DNA of 11,329 nucleotides, taken from NCBI GenBank assembly GCA_946183335.1, contig CAMGZN010000027.1, positions 1 to 11,329 on the forward strand, read 5' to 3'. Below are positions 7,359-11,329 of the stretch, piece by piece. Source of the DNA: an uncultured Caryophanales bacterium (GTDB taxonomy: Bacteria; Bacillota_I; Bacilli_A; RFN20; CAG-826). Each line of letters opens with the position of its first letter. The stretch's first letter is position 1. The notes under the pieces were generated by a model that was not told the origin of the DNA, ran no database searches, and worked only from the letters and a program-made list of their open reading frames with translations. The translations under genes and the position numbers were made by a program.

Positions 7359-7431
7359 ATATGAACAATTTCGATCTTTATTGTTCGCCTCTAAATAGAT
7401 GAACTAAAGATCTCACCTACCTTTCATATCC
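7357..7431 (-). promoter_or_regulatory. Two-state, riboswitch- or attenuator-like element in the leader
   Basis: Fold 1 is a long hairpin: 9 perfect pairs (7357-7365 with 7423-7431), then 7 perfect pairs nested inside (7373-7379 with 7406-7412), then GTTC/GAAC (7383-7386 with 7401-7404). Fold 2 pairs GAACAA with TTGTTC (7363-7368 with 7381-7386), extended by GAGG/CCTC (7355-7358 with 7388-7391). The folds share bases and exclude each other, and fold 1 also disturbs the hairpin at 7336-7358. I know no named riboswitch with this layout. Function is inference from the pairing and the position directly before the start of the surface protein gene. Confidence 0.45.
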
Positions 7432-7480
7432 TTACGTAGTCAATAGACTTTATAGAGTGATAGAAAAATAGATGTGTTCT

Positions 7481-7528
7481 CTCATCAAAACAAAGATGTG
7501 TTCAATTAACACGAAAAGTTTTGATGAG
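7481..7528 (-). promoter_or_regulatory. Leader hairpin with 11-base-pair outer stem
   Basis: CTCATCAAAAC (7481-7491) and GTTTTGATGAG (7518-7528) are perfectly complementary. An inner 5-pair stem (7498-7502 with 7508-7512) sits within. It lies between two further hairpins, two bases from the one at 7531-7593. Confidence 0.5.
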
Positions 7529-7530
7529 TT

Positions 7531-7593
7531 GTTAGGAGAATCTCTTTCAGAGAATATTATGCATCGATATTCTTTTTATTTGATTCTTCTAAC
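7531..7593 (-). promoter_or_regulatory. Leader hairpin with 12-base outer stem
   Basis: The arms 7531-7542 and 7582-7593 pair at 11 of 12 positions. The exception is a G-U pair if read from the plus strand and an A-C mismatch if read from the minus strand. An inner perfect 7-pair stem joins 7551-7557 to 7567-7573. It shares its last base with the next hairpin. Confidence 0.45.
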
Positions 7594-7656
7594 CGAGTTC
7601 AAGATCGAAACACATCTATTTTGACCAGAAACAAATGTGTTCTCTTTTGAACTCGG
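7593..7656 (-). promoter_or_regulatory. Leader hairpin with 10- and 13-base-pair stems
   Basis: The outer stem CCGAGTTCAA/TTGAACTCGG (7593-7602 with 7647-7656) is perfect. The inner stem (7609-7621 with 7629-7641) has 13 pairs around a 7-base loop when read as minus-strand RNA, two of them G-U. Those two would be A-C mismatches in plus-strand RNA, which favours transcription from the minus strand, in line with its being the leader of the surface protein gene. Confidence 0.55.
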
Positions 7657-7689
7657 CTTTATTTTATACGCGTGTGTATTTTTTAGCAA

Positions 7690-7731
7690 GCACACATCTA
7701 TATGTGGTGCGTAGATAATACAAAGTATTAT
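7690..7731 (-). promoter_or_regulatory. Two small hairpins at the far end of the leader region
   Basis: 7690-7710 forms a stem of four plus four pairs with a one-base bulge and a 4-base loop. 7715-7721 and 7725-7731 form seven perfect AT-rich pairs with an AAA loop. On the plus strand the latter is followed by TTTTT, but no plus-strand gene exists to terminate. Beyond these, 7732-7810 is AT-rich and holds only a short CACCC/GGGTG inverted repeat (7784-7788 with 7798-7802). Confidence 0.35.
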
Positions 7732-7761
7732 TTTTACCCAAAAATTTTTTATTGAAGTCAA
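7731..7761 (-). promoter_or_regulatory. Weak candidate promoter for the long leader
   Basis: Minus-strand TTGACT (7756-7761) is a good -35 box; the best -10 within reach is TAAAAA (7731-7736) at a long 19-base spacing. If used, the leader of the surface protein mRNA would be about 415 bases and include every hairpin above. No better promoter was found closer to the gene, but the assignment is weak. Confidence 0.25.
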
Positions 7762-7810
7762 AAATTGTTTGATTAATTTTAAGCACCCCCTATATATGGG
7801 TGTATAGATA

Positions 7811-7838
7811 AAAAGAAAAGACCTTTTGATTAAGGTCT
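7811..7838 (-). terminator. Rho-independent terminator of the Sel1 operon
   Basis: The arms 7819-7825 and 7832-7838 (AGACCTT/AAGGTCT) form a perfect 7-pair stem with a 6-base loop, followed on the minus strand by TTTTCTTTT. It begins 11 bases after the TAA at 7850-7852, so it ends the three-gene transcript from 9805. Confidence 0.8.
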
Positions 7839-7849
7839 CATTAAATAAA

Positions 7850-8326
7850 TTAGAATGTGTAATACTTATGAACTTTGTTCGGATCCCAATCAAAGATTAA
7901 AGAAAGCATTCTTAATTCATCTTTCGTATAACTTCCTTTTTCAGTGATGAGTAGACACCCAAAACGAAAGATGGAATAAAAGAGTGCTCCTGATAGAGAT
8001 CTAAACCATGTTCTCATCTGATCAAGGAAGTCTCCAGTAAATCCATCGTTCTTGATTGTAAAGAAAGATTCAATACGAAGTTCTTTTCCAAGAATTTTTT
8101 CTATGAATTCTTTTTCTAACATATCCGAACATTGGTTAAAAGAAATAAAAAGACAAAGAATGTTTCGTAGATGTTCATTCTTTTTCTCTTCGGATAGTCT
8201 CATCTTATTAAATTCATCAATGATGCCAATATAAAGTTTTTTGGCGATTTCATCACGAGTCGAGATTGGCCAATTGACATAGGTATCTAATAAATCAATA
8301 ACTTGTTTCATTTTTTTATTCTTCAT
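7850..8326 (-). CDS. Hypothetical protein, third gene of the Sel1 unit
   Basis: 158 residues from the ATG at 8326. I do not recognise the family. It has no signal peptide or lipobox; it reads as a mostly helical, soluble cytoplasmic protein with a hydrophobic patch around GALFYSIFRFGCLLI (about residues 113-127) too polar-flanked to be a clear membrane helix. Start choice is uncertain: a TTG at 8332 and a GTG at 8329 extend it by two codons, and the ATG at 8311 (MKQVIDLLDTYVNW) would begin right after the stop of the preceding gene. None has a strong Shine-Dalgarno, although AAGAA lies before 8311. With the 8326 start it overlaps the preceding Sel1 gene by 11 bases, so it depends on translational coupling. 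It is followed by the operon terminator. Function is likely linked to the Sel1 proteins (inference from order only). Confidence 0.7.
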   Translation of the reverse strand: MKNKKMKQVIDLLDTYVNWPISTRDEIAKKLYIGIIDEFNKMRLSEEKKNEHLRNILCLFISFNQCSDMLEKEFIEKILGKELRIESFFTIKNDGFTGDFLDQMRTWFRSLSGALFYSIFRFGCLLITEKGSYTKDELRMLSLIFDWDPNKVHKYYTF

Positions 8327-8984
8327 CACCAAAGTGATGCTTCTTAATGACCTTTAAGATGGACTCCAGCCCGAGATGATGATCTAACATATATTGATAA
8401 ACACGATCAAAATTTATTCGATCTTGTTTATTTCCATAATAGATTAATAATTCTCGCGCACCACTCTTGTTTGTTGGGCGTAAACCTAATTCCAGATAAT
8501 AAACATATTTTTGTTCATTGTCTTCTAGACAGCGATCTCCGCTAGTTGATGTATATAGGCGTGCTAAAGCTAAGGCGGCTCGAGAAATATGATCAACAGA
8601 GTAGGAGATCTTTTTCGCTTTTAAGGAACTCTCATAATATTCTCTAGCTTTATCGAGGTCTCTTGGGTAACCATCAATTTGACCATATAAATAATATTCC
8701 CCGACCTCAAATAAAGCTGGTCCAAAATCTCCATCAGCAGATAATTTCATCAGTTTAGCGCGGTCTTCTAATGTAAATTCAACACCGTTATAAGCGAAAA
8801 TATCATAATATGGACTTGCGATTAAATATGCACATTCTAAATTACCGTTTTCCGCGACGATGAGTTTCTCATAACTTGTTAAAGAATCATAATCAGACTC
8901 AGTGATGTTTGTTTGATGAAAATACTTTCTTAAGAAAGATTCTCTTGTTTTTAATGTTTGATAGTACTCTTCTGTCTTTTCCAT
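8316..8984 (-). CDS. Sel1-like repeat protein (short, second of the unit)
   Basis: 222 residues, no signal peptide, probably cytoplasmic. A recognisable Sel1-like repeat covers about residues 85-121 (GDFGPALFEVGEYYLYGQ, then RDLDKAREYYESSLKAK), with the usual small-x-x-x-L-G-x-x-Y then D-x-x-K-A-x-x-Y-Y pattern. A degenerate second unit follows at about 134-165 (ALALARLYTSTS). Flanking regions are helical without clear motifs. Known of the family: Sel1 repeats are TPR-like helical pairs that build curved protein-binding surfaces. Partners are unknown here. The ATG at 8984 lies two bases after the upstream stop, and GGAG in the last codons of that gene, 11 bases before the ATG, acts as ribosome binding site. 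It is the middle gene of the unit and overlaps the next start. Confidence 0.8.
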   Translation of the reverse strand: MEKTEEYYQTLKTRESFLRKYFHQTNITESDYDSLTSYEKLIVAENGNLECAYLIASPYYDIFAYNGVEFTLEDRAKLMKLSADGDFGPALFEVGEYYLYGQIDGYPRDLDKAREYYESSLKAKKISYSVDHISRAALALARLYTSTSGDRCLEDNEQKYVYYLELGLRPTNKSGARELLIYYGNKQDRINFDRVYQYMLDHHLGLESILKVIKKHHFGDEE

Positions 8985-8986
8985 AC

Positions 8987-9805
8987 TTATAGTTTCTCCA
9001 TCGATATGAGTTGATCGATATATGGTTTAATTCTTTCAAGCTTTTCTTTGGCTTCGCTAAATCCATGATCGGAACCTTTTAAGTACCAAATAAAAGCACT
9101 CGATGGATCAAGGAAATGAGGCACACCACCTTCCCAGTTGGCATAGTAATCACCTAATGGAAGGGCGGCATGATAATATCCACGTTCATATGCCTCTTTT
9201 TTTAATTCAATCGAACGTTTTAAGCTATGTCCGACAATCTTGCCATTTTCATAATAGGTCGAAAGGTTATATGCCCCACAACCATTACCGAGTTCATAAG
9301 CTTTTTTAGCAAATTCATAAGCTTTTTTAGAACTTTGTTTAACAAAGATACCTTTTTCATAAAAATAACAAAGGTTCGCCATCGCTGATGCACTACCTTT
9401 TGCGGCGTTAGATTGATGCTCACGAATAATTTTACTAATCGCAAACCAATCGCCTTCGATTAAGGTCATATAATATTGGGCTGATGGATCTTCTGGATTA
9501 GCACCGAGGAAGTATTTATAGGCTTTAACTTTATCAACTGGGACACCTTTACCTTCATAATAAAGTATTCCTAGACAAAGGTAACTGACTTGATAACCTT
9601 GATTAGCGGAGCGTTCATAGAAGTCTCGAGCCACGGTAAAATCCTTATCAAAACCAATTCCTTTTTCAATTAGATGACCAATTTGATATAAAGCAACAGA
9701 ATCATCTGTATATAAATAGTCGTGATAAATCTTGGCGGCTTCTTCTTTTTGGCCATGTTCAAAAAGAGAAATGGCTTTTTCGATTTGTTCAACTCTTTCA
9801 CTCAT
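8987..9805 (-). CDS. Sel1-like repeat protein (first gene of the unit)
   Basis: 272 residues. About five Sel1-like repeats are visible: about 36-71, 72-107, 138-172, 175-210 and 211-249. The clearest is residues 72-107, with SYLCLGILYYEGKGVPVDK then VKAYKYFL. The segment 108-137 between repeats two and three lacks the pattern. There is no signal peptide, so it is probably cytoplasmic, unlike the exported Sel1 proteins of Gram-negative pathogens. Known of the family: TPR-like solenoids that scaffold protein complexes. The start is ATG at 9805. It has no Shine-Dalgarno, but a perfect TATAAT lies eight bases upstream, so the mRNA may be leaderless. It overlaps nothing upstream and drives the two genes that follow at a 2-base gap and an overlap. 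The biological role cannot be told from sequence. Confidence 0.85.
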   Translation of the reverse strand: MSERVEQIEKAISLFEHGQKEEAAKIYHDYLYTDDSVALYQIGHLIEKGIGFDKDFTVARDFYERSANQGYQVSYLCLGILYYEGKGVPVDKVKAYKYFLGANPEDPSAQYYMTLIEGDWFAISKIIREHQSNAAKGSASAMANLCYFYEKGIFVKQSSKKAYEFAKKAYELGNGCGAYNLSTYYENGKIVGHSLKRSIELKKEAYERGYYHAALPLGDYYANWEGGVPHFLDPSSAFIWYLKGSDHGFSEAKEKLERIKPYIDQLISMEKL

Positions 9806-9813
9806 GCGTTTTT

Positions 9814-9819
9814 ATTATA
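9814..9819 (-). promoter_or_regulatory. Consensus -10 box of the Sel1 unit
   Basis: Minus-strand TATAAT ends eight bases before the ATG at 9805, putting the expected transcription start at or next to the start codon. The -35 is poor: AACAAT at 17 bases or TTAACA at 19 bases. Upstream to 10006 I see only small hairpins (for example 9880-9894, AACCA/TGGTT) and no gene. Confidence 0.5.
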
Positions 9820-10006
9820 CAAAAAATGTTTTAAAGATTGTTAAATGAACAAAGTAAATCATCCAGAAAACAAGTGTTTAACCAATCTATGGTTGCCTTA
9901 TTAACTACTAGCGAAAGAATGATTAGTTTATGACCTTGCCTTTTTTATTTCTTTACAGCAAAAAAGTGATTTGCTTTAATATGTGGCGAGATGATTTGGT
10001 GGGACC

Positions 10007-10405
10007 TTAGTCGTCCTGTGCCGACGTATCAGAGAAATCTGAGGCAGAATCATCTTTTTCTTTTTCAAAAAAATCTCTGATTATTTTGTCGTCAACATTA
10101 TCAATTTCCCAGTCGTCATGTCTTTTACCAAATTTATCTTTCGTGTCATATCTAACTTGTGCAACCCAAAATGAGTCTGAATTATCTCCTGGGTTAGGAT
10201 TTTTTGTTAGCTTAACTAAAACATGACCAGCAACATGTTCCGAGTGTGTAATTGTTACAAAAATATAAATGTTGCCCTTTTCAAGAAAAATATAGGCTGG
10301 ATGATCAATTTTAACTGTTCGACCAGTTTTTGATTTAGCTAAAATTTTGTAAAAGCGAAATTCGTGCTTTCTTTTAAGTGGAGCATTCTTTGACTTTGAT
10401 TTCAT
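10007..10405 (-). CDS. Hypothetical 132-residue charged protein
   Basis: I do not recognise this protein with confidence. It has a Lys/Arg-rich N-terminus (K at 2, 4, 6, 11 and 13, then KHEFRFYKI), a central beta-like core at about 30-90 with HPAYIFLEKGNIYIFVTITH (35-54), LVKLTKNPNPGD (63-74) and FWVAQVRYD (79-87), then KFGKRHDDWEID and an acidic tail (EKEKDDSASDFSDTSAQDD). The blocks HPAYIF, THSEHV, NPNP and FGKRHDDW look like conserved family motifs. There is no signal peptide. AGGAGG lies nine bases before the ATG, so the start is firm. It is in its own transcript: 306 bases separate it from the Fic gene and no close gene follows in the same unit. Placement beside a Fic protein suggests an accessory module, but a functional link is not shown. 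Confidence 0.75.
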   Translation of the reverse strand: MKSKSKNAPLKRKHEFRFYKILAKSKTGRTVKIDHPAYIFLEKGNIYIFVTITHSEHVAGHVLVKLTKNPNPGDNSDSFWVAQVRYDTKDKFGKRHDDWEIDNVDDKIIRDFFEKEKDDSASDFSDTSAQDD

Positions 10406-10414
10406 ATAAAAAGT

Positions 10415-10420
10415 CCTCCT
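10415..10420 (-). promoter_or_regulatory. Ribosome binding site of the 132-residue protein
   Basis: Minus-strand AGGAGG, nine bases before the ATG at 10405. No convincing promoter was found between it and the palindrome at 10532-10551. Confidence 0.8.
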
Positions 10421-10531
10421 ATTATCTAAATGCGTAAAAAAAAGACGAATTTTTCAAAAATTTTCTATGTACATATTTTTCTCAAAGAGAAACTTTTTAT
10501 TTGATTATCACAAAAACGGTATATCCAAAAG

Positions 10532-10551
10532 AAAAAAACTCATCGATGAGT
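10532..10551 (-). terminator. Terminator-like palindrome after the Fic gene
   Basis: ACTCATCGATGAGT (10538-10551) is a perfect 14-base palindrome followed on the minus strand by seven T (10532-10538). The RNA stem is only five pairs around a TCGA loop, so it is weak unless the enclosing repeat at 10525-10532/10583-10590 also pairs. It lies about 160 bases after the Fic stop codon. Confidence 0.45.
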
Positions 10552-10711
10552 CCTAATTATTAATCCATCAATGTGTTTTATCTCTTTTGGAATGTTTTAT
10601 TTATATTCAAAGTACAACCTTTGCCTAACATCATCTTCCTTTGGCTCAGACATCTATATATAAAGAATCTATGGCAAATCTAAGGTATTTAACCATGAAT
10701 TGCTGGAGATT

Positions 10712-11329
10712 TTAATACTTAATCTTAAAGTAATCGAGATATGATTTAACGAGGTCTTGGCCATATAAACATGTATCAATTAAATAACCTTTTTCCCGTT
10801 TATATTCAGTTAATCCTCGATAGTAGAACTCTTTCATCTCGTCCTTAATCAATATCGGAACAATGTTATTTTTTAAACACTCCTTAAACATGATTAATCT
10901 TCCAACTCTTCCGTTACCATCTTGAAATGGATGGATGCATTCGAATTGATAATGAAACTCAATAATATCTTCAATCGTGTGTTGTTCTTTTTGATTGTAC
11001 TGTTTAATTAGTATCGACATCTTTTCATGAACATCATTTGGACTTGTTGTTGGTTTTCCACCAACTTCGTTTTCAACCTTCTTATAATCCCCGACATTAA
11101 ACCATGGTAAAGTCGAGTCTTTTGTATTTTGTTTTAAAAGATAATGTAGTTGTTTGATAAATGATTCGGTTAATTTGTGTTTGGCGTGATCAATCGTTAG
11201 ATCAATACACTTGAAATGGTTCATTGTTTCAATAATATCATCAAGATTTGACGATGTTTGAGAGGCTCCGATAGTATTTGTTTCAAAAATTAAACGGGTT
11301 TGATCTTGGCTTAGTTTACTACCTTCCAT
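10712..11329 (-). CDS. Fic-family protein, likely AMP transferase (N-terminus cut by right edge)
   Basis: 205 residues are visible. The Fic motif HPFQDGNGRVGR (residues 133-144) is intact, including the catalytic His133 and the D-G-N-G-R residues that bind the nucleotide phosphates. Upstream, a flap-like segment (about 80-100, GDYKKVENEVGG) and C-terminal helices fit the Fic/DOC fold. Known of the family: most Fic enzymes transfer AMP from ATP onto target hydroxyls, and many are toxins or regulators held off by an inhibitory helix with the motif S/T-x-x-x-E-G/N. The first visible residues, MEGSKLSQDQT, look like the end of that motif, so the Met at the window edge is almost certainly internal and the true start lies outside. 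No antitoxin gene is seen next to it. A self-inhibited class II Fic is the best guess. The target is unknown. Confidence 0.88.
   Translation of the reverse strand: MEGSKLSQDQTRLIFETNTIGASQTSSNLDDIIETMNHFKCIDLTIDHAKHKLTESFIKQLHYLLKQNTKDSTLPWFNVGDYKKVENEVGGKPTTSPNDVHEKMSILIKQYNQKEQHTIEDIIEFHYQFECIHPFQDGNGRVGRLIMFKECLKNNIVPILIKDEMKEFYYRGLTEYKREKGYLIDTCLYGQDLVKSYLDYFKIKY

Larger units (their letters stand above)
7470..7642 (+). repeat. Dispersed AGATGTGTTC-type motif, direct and inverted copies
   Basis: AGATGTGTTC occurs at 7470-7479 and 7494-7503, and AAATGTGTTC at 7633-7642. An inverted copy, GAAACACATCT, is at 7607-7617, and a weaker inverted one (CACACATCTA) at 7691-7700. The copies at 7607-7617 and 7633-7642 pair with each other inside a hairpin. 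They could be binding sites for a regulator or by-products of RNA pairing. Confidence 0.5.
10406..10711 (-). other. Gene-poor stretch between the Fic gene and the 132-residue gene
   Basis: It holds the ribosome binding site at 10415-10420, a 6-pair hairpin at 10478-10492, an AT-rich inverted repeat before an 8-base T-run near 10433-10466, the palindromic terminator-like site at 10532-10551, and an inverted repeat enclosing it (10525-10532 with 10583-10590). Two tiny minus-strand frames, 10646-10696 (16 residues) and 10597-10653 (18 residues, MSEPKEDDVRQRLYFEYK), overlap in different frames and lack ribosome binding sites; they may be decayed gene debris. I see no intact gene. Confidence 0.5.

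Noticed and set aside
7438..7454. TTGACT (7438-7443) and TATAAA (7449-7454) as promoter parts for the large surface protein gene
   Set aside because: No usable -10 lies 16-18 bases after the TTGACT, and no -35 precedes the TATAAA; the TTGACT is also downstream of the TATAAA.
7470..7710. CRISPR array
   Set aside because: Repeat copies are about 10 bases, irregularly spaced and in both orientations, with no uniform spacers and no cas genes.
7576..7893. 105-codon minus-strand frame across the hairpin region
   Set aside because: It overlaps the end of the 158-residue gene, runs through the terminator and hairpins, has no ribosome binding site and its composition looks like translated AT-rich noncoding DNA.
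9957..9975. Terminator for the 132-residue gene
   Set aside because: The AGCAAA/TTTGCT stem is only six pairs and no T-run follows on the minus strand; no convincing terminator was found for that gene.
10433..10466. Attenuator before the 132-residue gene
   Set aside because: The inverted repeat is made only of A/T runs and is separated from the T-run, so it is likely a composition effect.

Overview
The window is AT-rich DNA from a low-GC Gram-positive bacterium. Strong AAGGAGG-type ribosome binding sites, a Bacillus-like sigma-A promoter style, U-tailed hairpin terminators, a lipobox lipoprotein and Ig-like surface proteins suggest a Bacilli- or Mollicutes-related gut lineage. This placement is inference. 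The standard genetic code fits: Trp is TGG, no frame needs TGA read-through, and all seven visible stop codons are TAA. Every supported gene is on the minus strand, so transcription runs from right to left. No tRNA, rRNA, CRISPR array, transposase or insertion sequence is seen.

From right to left: (a) a Fic-family protein cut by the right edge, then a 306-base gene-free stretch with a terminator-like palindrome and two tiny open frames that may be gene debris; (b) a 132-residue charged protein I do not recognise; (c) a tight three-gene unit (8326-adjacent starts back from 9805) with two Sel1-repeat proteins and an unknown protein, apparently transcribed as a leaderless mRNA and closed by a clear terminator; (d) a 540-base gene-free region full of nested hairpins, best read as the long 5' leader of the next gene; (e) a 1048-residue secreted, membrane-anchored multidomain surface protein with its own terminator; (f) a two-gene secretion unit, a 338-residue secreted protein and an 804-residue lipoprotein, with its own promoter, a palindrome abutting the first ribosome binding site, and tandem terminators; (g) the N-terminal 121 residues of a two-CBS-domain protein at the left edge.

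Regions (e) to (f) form a cell-surface locus: three exported proteins with repetitive beta-sandwich domains, probably adhesion or ligand binding. The Sel1 unit is cytoplasmic and looks like protein-protein scaffolding. The most unusual part is the hairpin-rich leader at about 7336-7731. It contains two alternative foldings next to the start of the large surface protein gene and a repeated AGATGTGTTC-type motif. It resembles no riboswitch class that I recognise, and is the best candidate here for an undescribed regulatory element.
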